64,000 bases of DNA from Diplocarpon mali (taxonomy: Eukaryota > Ascomycota > Leotiomycetes > Helotiales > Drepanopezizaceae). The DNA is taken from NCBI GenBank assembly GCA_024741835.1, contig JAENRP010000009.1:124001-188000 (forward strand). Direction: 5' to 3'. Under the pieces are notes generated by a model. It was given only the letters and a program-made list of their open reading frames with translations, had not been told where the DNA came from and ran no database searches. Shown here piece by piece: positions 21,231 to 31,048 of the stretch; the stretch's first letter is position 1, and each line of letters begins with the position of its first letter. A program made the translations under genes and the position numbers.

Positions 21231-22306
21231 TCTGACGATATCCGAAACTCTCTGGAGCTTTAAGACGATATAGATTGGAGGTGCTTGAAGATATTTGAAG
21301 CTTCTCAAAGTCTGTTTGGTAAAGAAGAAAGAGAAAAAACCAGCAGCTCACTTGCTTTGCCTCGTCTTATCGTCAGCTGCAGCGTCGTTCAACACGCACG
21401 CTACAATTGCACATCCAGCGTGGTACTCACTGTGACCTGGATTGTTCTGCTCTAGACGCCTTTGAACGATACTATCAGGACTGGGGAACCACGAAAATCG
21501 ACGAGCAAAACGAAGAAGCAACTTTGAAAGAGAAAGAGGAAGAGCTCTCTGTCATCTCACCTAGACCTCATGGCGGGGACGCGCTGCGAGCAAGTTCTTA
21601 GCGTGTAAAAACGATAGTGGGGGCTGCGTCTATTTCCATTGCATCTATGCTGCGAATGGGCCGTTATTGGCCAGCACTTGCCGGGTTGCACAATATCCAA
21701 TTGCAAATGCTTTCTTGGGATGTACAGACTGAGGGGGTGGACGAGAGTGATTTGTAGCCGGGCGCTTAGAGGTCATGGCATAGGCGGGCAGTGGTGTGAC
21801 TTGGCGACATCTGACGCAGTTGAAACTTTGATCAGGTGGAATTTGGGGGACGGATCTACCGTACACAGGGCAGTGTGAATAAGGATTTCTTTCTGCTGTC
21901 TGAGGGCAAGGAGGCGGCAGCAACCAATGTGAGATCTTGCTAGGTGACTACTCCTAATGGAAAATATAACTCGGAAGCATTACAGAAAAAGTACCGGCCA
22001 CTTGACGAACTCTATTTGTTTTTTCCCAATCTATTCTGGGGGACCCGCACATCTGCGATCGACTCGGCCACTGTAGGTCACGCTCGAGAGCCATGGCGCT
22101 TCTTTGCTCAAATCTGTTCGTCAATTTTGCGTACTCTAAGAATCTGTCGACCTGTATGTACTTTTATCGAATCGCCAATGCGACCTTCTCCTCAAGTTCA
22201 CCAGCCCCAAGCCCATGCTCCTTTGCATCCATCCTGCCCAATGTCCCTACAGATTCGTGGCATCATATAACCTGAAGCCCGATGCGACAAATTAACCACC
22301 ACCTCT
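21231..22306. other. Intergenic spacer
   Basis: About 1.1 kb between the AIM24-family start and the end of eIF2-beta. It holds the AIM24 promoter. Small frames on both strands lack recognisable domains. I see no RNA gene. Confidence 0.5.
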
Positions 22307-23473
22307 TTAACCTTGTTGTCTGCGTCTCTTGCCGACCTGGGCCGAGAAACCTGTCTTGATGGCCGTAACACTCCGACGAGAACCGCATGAGTTACAGGTA
22401 ATGAAGTATAGTCTGTTCTCTCCCTTATTGAGCTCGGTATCTGGGGATCTGCAGGTTTTGCAAGTAACGTATTCCACTGCCGTGGGATCAGCGTGCTATC
22501 TAGAAAGGCAGGCAGTAGAGAGGCTTACTGATATATCTTCTCAGGACGTTCTCAATCTGCTTCTGCTGGAACCGACCTTTGATAACCAGACGTCTGCTAC
22601 CATCAACGGAACCGCTCGTCCCCAATTCAGCAAACAGATACGAAGTGACGTGCTCGTCAGTTCTCTTCATACGCTTGCAGATCTCAGCAATATTGGCAAA
22701 AATCGTCTTCTTATTTCCTTCGCGCAGGCACTGAGGAGGTGGAATCTTGTAACTTCTTGAGCCGCTCGACGCGTGATCTGGGTTCTTCTGTGCGAGGAGG
22801 ACGAAGAACCGAGAGAGGAGCTGTTCGTATGGGATTTTCGTTTCCGAATCGTGTTGCCAGATTCCAGTGCCCTTCTCCATGTCACCCTCATCGACGACCT
22901 TCTTCTCAGTAGCAGCAGCGACAGGAGCTTCTCCCTCATCCTCGCCTTCGACGGTGAGCGCGGCAATCTTGGCGGCGAAGTCATCTTCGGTCTCCTTGGG
23001 TTTCTTGCTCTTCTTCTTCTTCTTTAGCAAAGATAGATCCAATCCACCATCCTCACCAGCAGCCTCGCCACCTTCGCCTTCGGCGTCAGCGTCAGCCTCC
23101 TCAGCCTTCGGCTTCTTGCTCTTCTTCTTCTTCATGCCCTTCAACATACTCGCGACGTCGTCATCGTTTGAAGGCTCGTTGGCACCACCTTCAAGATCTT
23201 CATAGAGTCAGTATATTCCTCAAAAGCCTGTGATAAAGGCGGCGTACTTGCGGAGTGCGACTGCGCCGTGTCCTTCGCATCGTCGTGCCCGTCCGTCATT
23301 GTGACTGCGCCGTTCTCGTCGACTACGGTGGTCCCTTGACTAAATGCTACAGATTTGCGAGGCTTTCGCTCGGTGGTTGGGATTTCCTGAGATGTGGTGT
23401 TACGAGATTGTTGTGTGTAATGGGTAAATCGGGGTGGGGTGCCAGGGAACAGTAGACCTACAGTGTCCGCCAT
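22307..23473 (-). CDS. SUI3: Translation initiation factor eIF2 beta subunit
   Basis: Exons 23473-23462, 23386-23248, 23197-22529 and 22476-22307 give 329 aa. eIF2-beta helps form the GTP/Met-tRNAi ternary complex and contacts eIF5 and eIF2B in the cytosol. Two lysine blocks (KKKKSKKPK and [10 protein letters not shown]) lie in the N-terminal half, followed by the conserved core [54 protein letters not shown] and a C-terminal zinc ribbon CKTC...CNSC ending GKRRRQQG. The last splice is required to reach the zinc ribbon. The first intron (75 bp, 23461-23387) has no stop and is a multiple of three, so an unspliced mRNA would still be open; I removed it because MADT followed by [15 protein letters not shown] fits the family. 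Divergent from the Mim2-like gene. Confidence 0.95.
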
Positions 23474-23856
23474 GATTGCGGTTGGTGGAGTTTCTGCTGA
23501 CGCCAAAATGTTCGCGGGAAACTTGTAACTCGGGATGTTTCAATTTGGCGTGTAGTGTGTGATTGTGGCGTCTTATGAAGGGATCGCCTTCTAAAATGCA
23601 CCATACGAAATATTCTGTGAGTCAAAAAAAAAAGGTGAGTCGACATCACGTGTACAGTCCCGCGCTCGATAGTACCTAGGTCGGTAGGTAGAGCTTTATT
23701 GAGGGTTTGACGATAAACAACATCAGCACTCTCCCCTGCACGAACAACTCCTTCCAGCCTCCAAATCCCTTGGAAACTCGATGTATTGGCGCTGCTGGCA
23801 GTAGCGCATTCTCTGTGCTTCTACATCTATCAAATCCCCCCGACCACTAAAGGAAG
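23474..23856. promoter_or_regulatory. Divergent promoter, eIF2-beta and Mim2-like gene
   Basis: These 383 bp separate two divergent start codons. They include an A-rich run near 23625 and a CT-rich stretch before the plus-strand ATG. No specific operator was recognised. Confidence 0.5.
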
Positions 23857-24252
23857 ATGTCTACCTCGGACTCGTATATCATCCAAGATGCCCCCCCAGA
23901 ATCGTCCTACGACCAAGATGAGATTGATTCCTTACCTTCATCGATAGACAGTAGCGACCTGGAATTCCAGGGGGGCGACTCTGATGCGCAGAAAGAATGG
24001 GAGACTAGCCTGCAGCAGCTTGAATTGGTGCTGACGATGGTTATTGTCCCGTATGCAGGCAAGTACTTCGGGAGGAAGTTTGCCTACTGGAGTGAGCATC
24101 TCCTTCTAGAGCAGTCAGAAGACCAATGCTGACCAGCGCTGTATCAAGGTTGGGCCAAATACATGGAATGGATGTATCCGGTGGAATTCAGGTTCACGAG
24201 TTCGAAGACATTCAAGGCCGCGGGAGCTGTGGAAGCCGCTGCATCGATTTGA
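23857..24252 (+). CDS. Small single-span mitochondrial outer-membrane protein, probable Mim2-like
   Basis: Exons 23857-24091 and 24149-24252 (57-bp intron with branch tgctgac) give 112 aa. The first 55 residues are acidic and Ser-rich (DEIDSLPSSIDSSDLEFQGG). Then comes one hydrophobic helix, LELVLTMVIVPYAGKYFGRK, with a small-residue pattern and flanking basic residues, and a short tail FAYWSWAKYMEWMYPVEF that ends in AAASI. Acidic N-terminus, single helix with basic flank and small size resemble the fungal Mim2 family, which works with Mim1 to insert helical proteins into the mitochondrial outer membrane. This assignment is from memory of the family pattern and is moderate; another small tail-anchored mitochondrial protein is possible. 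The splice restores a continuous frame across the Tyr-Trp-rich segment. Confidence 0.6.
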
Positions 24253-25004
24253 AGGGCGACTGGCTTGCAATCGCAAAATAACAGATAAAATATCATAGCG
24301 GGGAACGATTCTGGCAATGGGGACGGCGTTTATGGGACGTGAGAAACTTATGTACAGAAGTATGCTCTTCAAGGCGCGTATACATACCATAACTCCATCT
24401 GTGGAGACATGATAGCAATTCAGGCTACGATACTCACCAAGGATATTAAGAAGCAGTATAGAGGATTGTAATTGTTATCTAAGTGGGCGTAAAGTTGCCA
24501 GCTTAGCTGTGGTCAATTTTTTAGACAAATGTTTTCAAAAGACAACTCTCCGTCGGGTAATTTACTGAAATCGAATCGATGTTTCATTTATTAATCGCAG
24601 ACTGAGCTCTTCCAAGAATTAATTGATTTGATTTGACGCATGATATGAGAATGCGCTACTCTTTTCCCCGTCTCGCGCATCTACATACCACATTACATAG
24701 TAGTTTATCATGAACAACGTGAGGTATCATGCAACAGCTGCACGACCAGCTTGTCATATAGTGGAATCACGTAAGAATACCCCATGCAAACAATTGCCCA
24801 TCCTAACAACAGTTTAACTAATCGTTTCATATTCACTCCCAATACCAACTCAAAAATTGGAATTCAGCGCACTAAGTCGCGTCTGATGACTGTTTGAGAT
24901 CCTTGCACCAACTCCCGGACCTTCAAGTTTGGTGGATCACTATCTTTAATAAGATTTTACACTGACATAGAGGTGTAGAAAGTAGCTCACACTCATGTCG
25001 TTTA
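24253..25004. other. Convergent intergenic spacer, AT-rich
   Basis: These 752 bp hold the 3' UTRs of the Mim2-like and MARVEL genes. No gene or RNA was recognised. Confidence 0.5.
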
Positions 25005-25568
25005 TCAGACCTGGGACATCGACGGTCCTCCTCTGCGGATACCGCCACGGCCCTTGAACGAGCTTCCACTGCCCATGAAAGCGAGGGCGGCGGATGTGAC
25101 GAAGAGAGGCAGGGCGAACCAGTAGAAGGCAGTAGCAGCCTGCAGCTCGTGGCATCTCTTCCCTGGGTTGTTCGACCCGTTGGTCAGGGGGTTGCTGCGA
25201 ATATATGACTTTTGAACGTCATTAGCGATCAGCGCCCGATTGTCAAGGGATGGGCTAATGATTACCTGGTTGCCACAGCTGTGTACGCCAAGTTTCGCGG
25301 CCAGAACCGTGCCCGCGATAAATGTGAAGATAGCCAAGACAGCATCAATCGATGGTCCAACAAATCCAAAGGCTAAGCTTTCGAAGAAAATAGCAGCAAT
25401 GCCGTAGAGAACAAATACAAAGTCGAGTATTGAGACAAAGAGAGCAAAGTTGATGCTTGATGAGTTGCCAGCAAAGGCCTCGTCAACGACATTGCCGACC
25501 AAGGCCAAGGTGATGACAGCAAATAAGAGCTGCCCCGCACGCAGGGCGATCTGCAGAGGAGCAGGCAT
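25005..25568 (-). CDS. MARVEL-domain membrane protein, NCE102-like
   Basis: Exons 25568-25266 and 25208-25005 give 168 aa with four hydrophobic helices: near residues 8-25, 42-65, 73-92 and 130-150. The MARVEL organisation, the GVHSC...KRCHELQAATAF loop with paired cysteines and the C-terminal GGIRRGGPSMSQV tail match fungal NCE102-like proteins. These organise plasma-membrane domains (eisosomes/MCC) and sense sphingolipids in yeast; here that is inferred. The intron (57 bp, 25265-25209) is in frame and stop-free, so retention would add 19 residues in the extracellular loop; I remove it because GNQ joined to SYIRSNPLTNGS fits the family and the splice signals are good. The gene stands alone beside the large gene-poor stretch. 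Confidence 0.82.
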   Translation of the reverse strand: MPAPLQIALRAGQLLFAVITLALVGNVVDEAFAGNSSSINFALFVSILDFVFVLYGIAAIFFESLAFGFVGPSIDAVLAIFTFIAGTVLAAKLGVHSCGNQVIISPSLDNRALIANDVQKSYIRSNPLTNGSNNPGKRCHELQAATAFYWFALPLFVTSAALAFMGSGSSFKGRGGIRRGGPSMSQV

Positions 25569-28500
25569 ATTTGCGAGGTTGGAGTTTGTAGAGGAACTAG
25601 ACGAGTATAGGTGGGTAGAGCGATAATACGGTATTATGGTATTATGGTATGGGGATGCAAGAGCAATGAGAGTGAATCACCAGTCGCAGGATTAGGGAGG
25701 ACATGTTTGCCTTTATCGCTGGAGCTTGGGAGGCAGTGGTGACGACGGAAGGGCGGGGCGCAAGGATGATATCATGCGCTTAACCTAAATCGTACAGAGC
25801 GGGTTCAAAGAAGTTCGAGCGGATGATGCGGTGATCTATCTCAACCAGGACCAGGACTAGATAGTGTGAAGCTCTGTTCCTCGAGCGAATTGTCGAATTG
25901 TCGAATTTCCGAATTCTCGAGTTTCCGGTGCGCCGAGTCCGAGAAGTTCCTATATCATTACGCTTGTTCCTTACCAACAACAGCTGCTGAAGGTGGCCGG
26001 GCCATCATACCCAGCATGCATGATTCAAGGCATGGTTGACCATGACCATTTTCAATCCTAGAAGATTCTGTTCGGTAGCTATTGTATGTACAGTTGACCG
26101 GGCCATTGAGTACCCTTGTTCAGCTGACACAGACCAGTGGCATGAATGAGTGCTCCGCGGACTCTTCTCGCGAACCTATACCTATACTTTTCAAGCTAAT
26201 GCCTTCTTCCTTCGCGCCGTGGGTCCGAAGACGTCTCAGGAAAATGCCCGGCTCGCATACACAGGGCCTTGACTCAGGTCAAATAGTCACTGCAATAGTC
26301 TCGTTTTCCAAGTGTGGCTCAAAGTGCCTTTGCAAGGTTTCTTCGACTTTCGTGCTGGCTTTGTTGGCCTGCGACCAAGTACCGAAGTGAAACGTCAAAG
26401 CGCCTCCGCAAATCCGGAGACGACCACATTGACGTAGGCGGCCTAAGCAATGTTAGCTGACCTAAGGTACCCCTACGTCCGTCCGTACGGACTCGGTCGG
26501 AATGGTGAGCAGTCCACACGTGTTTGAAAATTATCGAAAATTATAGAAATTCCCTTTGCTATTTGAGTACTTGCGGACTTCTTCGGCGTGGCTACCTGAT
26601 ACACGGGTATACCCACCGGCTTCTCCGGTTAGGTATCCAGAAACGAGGGTGTTCAAGTACTGAAAGGAAAAAATATTTTCCGGCCCCGTAGCCAATAACC
26701 AACCGGGCCTTCTCATTGCCCCACTTCTACCTCTTCGCCTCTCTAACCCTCTCCCTCCCCTCCTCAAGACGGAAAGAGAGAGAGCATTCGCAAATCATTC
26801 GAACTGTACCGAGATTGTGCTAGAACTCGATATCCAGGCCTTGGATAGGGATTCTACGCATATGAGAGCCATTACTTGCAAGTAATTGAAGTTACACTAA
26901 AATACTAGATTTCATACTACAATTGTGATAGAGTTATGAACCGTATTATAAATTAGGCAGCTGGTATACCCGGATATACCCGGTATCAAGGGGGCTTTTA
27001 CCCATGTTATCCGGGTATACAGGGTACAGTTACAGTTGCTACTACTTTCACTCTTTGAAAAAGTGATAACAACGGCTTTCTTCCAGGAACTGTAGTTAGA
27101 ATTTGCTTTAGTAGTCTTTTCTTACCGTCACTTATCATTATAAAGTAGTCCCCAAATTCAAAAATGATGTTAGCGTAAAATTCAAGAGTGCTCAAAGGAC
27201 CTGATGCTCCTTACAGTCCATTTCAATAGGCAAACGAGATAGCTAGTAGGAGGTAGAACATACAACAGTCCTTGTAGGAAATCGTCTAAGTGCGCGTGTA
27301 ACGCGTAATCAGAGGTTTTCAAGAGAATTGGACTAATCTACTTAATTTAGACTTCCTACAGCGACAAGTACAATAAACGGGCAAACTAAAACTGTTATTG
27401 TCATACTTTTCGCCGCCGGTGACCGCGCAAAGCTTTTGATTAACTCCCTACCTACGGGTCGTAGCCAAAGAGCTCGATTCAGAGAGTCGAGAGATCGGGT
27501 TTTTCTTCAACCCATATAGCCTAGGTAAAGCTCTAAACAGGCTTCCAGACCCACCAAAACCCGGAGACCTGCAGCCTCGGGAATCATTCAGAGCAAGCAT
27601 TTGATGGTATGGTCCTCAAGCGGGTGGGTAGGCTGGAAAGTCGATATTCTTGTAGAAAAAACAAAGACTGCTTCGATTCTGGGTCCCAATATGTTTTTGT
27701 TGTCGTCAATCACAAATATCCTTGGCGAGTTTATATTGAAAGATATAATTGAAATGCATACTTAAATCCTGCAAGCTTTGATCTGCAGAAATTGGCTTGT
27801 TAAAAGCGGAGTCACGGTACCTTGCGCTTAGAACCTTATCTCATCCCCGTACAGCATCTTGGCTCCATGGCTCCGCCGCCCCTCACATCCCTTGGGATTA
27901 CTCGGTAATAGGCCGCTTACTCTGTACACCTAAGATCTTGATTTGAGGCGAGGAACAAAGCCTTCTAGATATGGGAGGGAACGCTGAAAATGCTCTTGAG
28001 CCTCCATTTCGGGTTTTAAATGAAGATTGGATGCTTCTGAATGTTGGAGAACACTTTTTAATCGTATTTTATTAGCTGGGAAACACATTTGAATATAAGA
28101 CGAGGTAGATTTTCACTATCCATACACATACCTACCTAGATATGTAATACAAAAAGAAAAATTTCGCACGCATTTTCGTGTGCTGGCCAATCCACCAACG
28201 ACTGTAACTCATTGTACTGTAAAGGAGTAAACAGATTTCAATCTAAAGTAGTGACGGTTACAGAGTAACTCAGACATAGCATCTCTCTCCAAGGAACTAT
28301 TGTCTATATTTATGAGCTCAAGGATATGCTAGTCAGCAGGGCTGTTATTCACTACAGAGTACCTACAGAACTGCAGGAGAGCTAAACAGGTCTAGGATGA
28401 ATGCGGATTTGAGCGCGAGATCCTTGCTCTGAGGGCCTTGTGGCGAGGTTCTGCAGGCTGTACTATACCATAAGTACTATAAAAGACACTATTCAGTAAG

Positions 28501-29056
28501 TGTCCTGGGATCGTTTATAGTCTAAGCAAATCCCTGCTAGGTAGAGCACTCATGACGGCCTCATGACGGCCTCATGACATGTTGATCACTTCAACGGCTT
28601 TTCTCTGAGAGCCGTGATGTATACAGGTGTGATGTCGCACTCCTCTAGACGACTGCTTGGAGGACCGTTATATGATAAATGAGATGTCTGGCTCATGTGC
28701 TTCTGATATCTGGCACGCTCCCTGCAACAATTATCAGGTATCCAGAATCCCAAAGAAGAGAGTTCAAGTAGGCTCAAGCTACTCATGTAATCTCTGTTCA
28801 GGTGCAAAATTTTCAGCCAGTTTATTCTTGTGGAACTTCGATAGGGATCCGGGAATGCCGACAGCTGCACATACCACGGCGGAGGTTGAGACACAGCCCT
28901 CCTTCACTTTCCCATCCTCTATGAAGCTATGCCTCACGATACCACAAGATGGATGAAGAATTTCTCCAAACAAGCTTAGCTTTGAATTCTGCGCTCGTTA
29001 AAGTATCGTACATAAGTAGTGGTATATCATACATAAATAACTGCATAGCACGGCCT
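25569..29056. other. 3.5-kb gene-poor, AT-rich stretch
   Basis: No intact gene is visible. It holds small repeats: GGTATTAT units at 25630-25652, CGAATT-type repeats at 25876-25915, an inverted repeat at 26964-27020, and an 11-bp tandem repeat (CATGACGGCCT) at 28551-28579. A coding-like tail on the minus strand at 26442-26279 is discussed in the findings. The left end is the promoter of the MARVEL gene, with a CT-rich tract near 26726-26765. No transposase or reverse-transcriptase fragment was recognised. Confidence 0.5.
26964..27020. repeat. 12-bp perfect inverted repeat
   Basis: GTATACCCGGAT at 26964-26975 is the reverse complement of ATCCGGGTATAC at 27009-27020, with a 33-bp loop. The palindrome GGGTATACCC also occurs at about 26605. 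No protein gene is nearby. Confidence 0.85.
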
Positions 29057-30322
29057 TTATGCAAGTATCAACTCTTCAGCCCCAAGGTCCTCTCTCTGCG
29101 CATACCGAGTCAAATACTCCGCTACCAATCCAGCAGAAATAACACCACCAGTGATCCAGCAGCCGTTAACAAACCACCACCAGCAACTATTGACACTCTT
29201 CATATTGACCTTCTTGATCATGACGGCCAGAGTAATTGCTGCACCTCCGCAGCTGCTAATGAAGAAAACCGGACCTGCTCCTGCTGCCACACCCGCAGCA
29301 GCCAGCAAGCCAACCTGGACCACGGCTAGTCCACTCAAGACCTGCTTAGTCTGTGCGTCGTGTCGCAGCGCTATGCTTTTAATACCGGCCTTTGCATCAT
29401 CCTTGATATCCATATGAGCATAAACCATATCGTAGAGCACTGTCCAAGCAACGTTTGAGGCGTAGAGAAAGCCTGCGGCTGTCAGAGCGACACTGTTGTG
29501 CAACAAGTCCACGCTGAGCGCAGGAAATCCCATTATGGCACCCCAAGAGAACGTCAGGCCAAGGATGAATTGAGGATAATGCGTAACTCGCTTGGCAAGT
29601 GGATATGCAGCAACGAGAAGCAAGCTCGGAATTCCGTAGAAAAGGCACGGATTTGGAAATTGGAGAAGTATGCCGAGACCTGCGGAGAGCTGAATACCGG
29701 TGAAAGCCAGTGCATTGAATGGAGTCACGGCTCCACGAGCTATGGGTCGAAGTCGGGTCCGTCGCACCTTTGGATCAAGATTCCGGTCCCATAGGTCATT
29801 GATTGTACAGCCAGCTCCGCGCATAATAAGAGCACCACCGAAGAATAAAAGAGAGGTTCCAAATACTGAGAGGGGCGTCGTCATTGGGACGGCGAGGGGA
29901 GCCGCAAGAAACGTTGAAAATAGGCAGGGGAAAAAAAGATAATAAGTTCCTGTTGGCTTGTCGAGTCTGACGAGTTCGGCGTATGGAACCCATGAAGAAG
30001 GAAGCAATGAGAGTAGGCCTGTTCTAGGAGCCTCATAGGTTGGTAGAGGTTGAGTCTCTGGTTTAGGGGCCATTGACTGCCTAGGCTCGACAGTAACTGC
30101 CACCGAGGTACTCTTGGGTGATGGATGGAATTGCCTTTTACACAGGGTAGATAATTCTGGCAACCAATAACTAGACACTCTATTGGCGCCCGAAATTGGT
30201 CTATTACAAGCGATTTTGGCGTTGATTTTTTCCCTCTGAGTTCGTAGTACCGTTCGGACAAGAGAGCTTCGACATACGCTTGGTAGGCCGAAAGCTAAGA
30301 ACATTGTATTGGAAAAGCTCAT
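29057..30322 (-). CDS. COQ2: 4-hydroxybenzoate polyprenyltransferase, mitochondrial
   Basis: One exon, 421 aa. It prenylates 4-hydroxybenzoate in ubiquinone biosynthesis at the mitochondrial inner membrane. UbiA-family motifs are present: the first Asp-rich motif NDLWDRNLD (N175-D183) and the second YDMVYAHMDIKDD (about D298-D309), with LRPIARG between and eight to nine hydrophobic helices. The N-terminal 75 residues are Arg/Ser/Lys-rich with few acidic residues, fitting a presequence, followed by a Pro-rich linker and VRLDKPTGTYYLF. I placed the start at the ATG at 30322 (MSFSNTMF); the frame is open 30 bases further upstream only from a GTG. Length agrees with fungal COQ2. It is divergent from the small ORF at 30627. 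Confidence 0.92.
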   Translation of the reverse strand: MSFSNTMFLAFGLPSVCRSSLVRTVLRTQREKINAKIACNRPISGANRVSSYWLPELSTLCKRQFHPSPKSTSVAVTVEPRQSMAPKPETQPLPTYEAPRTGLLSLLPSSWVPYAELVRLDKPTGTYYLFFPCLFSTFLAAPLAVPMTTPLSVFGTSLLFFGGALIMRGAGCTINDLWDRNLDPKVRRTRLRPIARGAVTPFNALAFTGIQLSAGLGILLQFPNPCLFYGIPSLLLVAAYPLAKRVTHYPQFILGLTFSWGAIMGFPALSVDLLHNSVALTAAGFLYASNVAWTVLYDMVYAHMDIKDDAKAGIKSIALRHDAQTKQVLSGLAVVQVGLLAAAGVAAGAGPVFFISSCGGAAITLAVMIKKVNMKSVNSCWWWFVNGCWITGGVISAGLVAEYLTRYAQREDLGAEELILA

Positions 30323-30626
30323 GATAGTAAACTCACTAGCAATTATCAGCACTCATGTAAGCCAAGGTGGATTGCCTGAAAGAAAATATGAACCAATAGA
30401 TCTGTACCTATACCACTTTGGCAGGATGAAGTATAGAAGATGTTACTCAAGACACCAAATATACAAGTAGCAGGATACCTAACAAGCGATCTCCAGTAAC
30501 AATTGCTTTTGCTCCAAAAGAACTGCTTCTCTTACACGTGCGGATGTTACTTTACCATAGCAAGCTGAAGGGAAGTTAGAAAGGTGAGCGACTATTACAG
30601 CCGACATCGTCTCATGTCAAAATATC
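30323..30626. promoter_or_regulatory. Divergent promoter of COQ2 and the 30.6-kb small ORF
   Basis: These 304 bp separate divergent start codons. AT-rich; no specific site recognised. Confidence 0.4.
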
Positions 30627-31039
30627 ATGGTGGGGCTATCCCTGGTCCAAGCTTCCTTCTCCACTACACCCTTTGGAGATTCCTCGGCGAGCAGGCCTCC
30701 TCTTGTCATCGTCACAACATTTTCAATATCACTTCTTGCACTCATTGTTGCCGCTGCCTTCAAGAACCCTAAACTCTGGCGACATACAAAAAAACCAGGG
30801 TCCCTGTCTATGTCCTCGCATGGGGAAGAGCTGATCTTCTGGACAAGGGAGCGTGCCATAACGTATTCCAGACGCTGCTGCAATCAATCCACACGAAGCC
30901 GATAAATTACCAACGTATCTTCGCTCAGGCGCTCACTTCTGCACGCTTTCAAGAAGCTTCTGGCGCAGTTGTGATTCGCTCTAGGAAGGTGGACATGACA
31001 AGAGCAACGCGTCAAGATACCTTCAGTGCTACCTCCTAG
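30627..31039 (+). pseudogene. Small membrane-protein ORF with apparent A-run frameshift, unknown function
   Basis: From the ATG at 30627 the frame encodes MVGLSLVQAS, then a hydrophobic helix VIVTTFSISLLALIVAAAF and NPKLWRHTKK, ending at an A7 run (30788-30794). In the ATG frame it continues for 36 low-quality codons to a stop at 30905. In the frame reached by one extra A, a smoother sequence follows: TRVPVYVLAWGRADLLDKG, HNVFQTLLQSIHTKPINYQR, TSARFQEASGAVVIRSRKV and stop at 31039. This suggests either a homopolymer sequencing error, a frameshift in a decaying gene, or slippage. The restored product would be about 137 aa with one membrane helix. I do not recognise the family. The stop is only 9 bp before the ATG of the JmjC gene and in the same frame as it, so this could also be part of that gene's 5' region. 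Confidence 0.45.
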
Positions 31040-31048
31040 CCCAGCACA

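Noticed and set aside
25569..29056. Transposon or LTR element in the gene-poor stretch
   Set aside because: No transposase, reverse transcriptase, long terminal or inverted repeats with target duplications could be seen; only short repeats.
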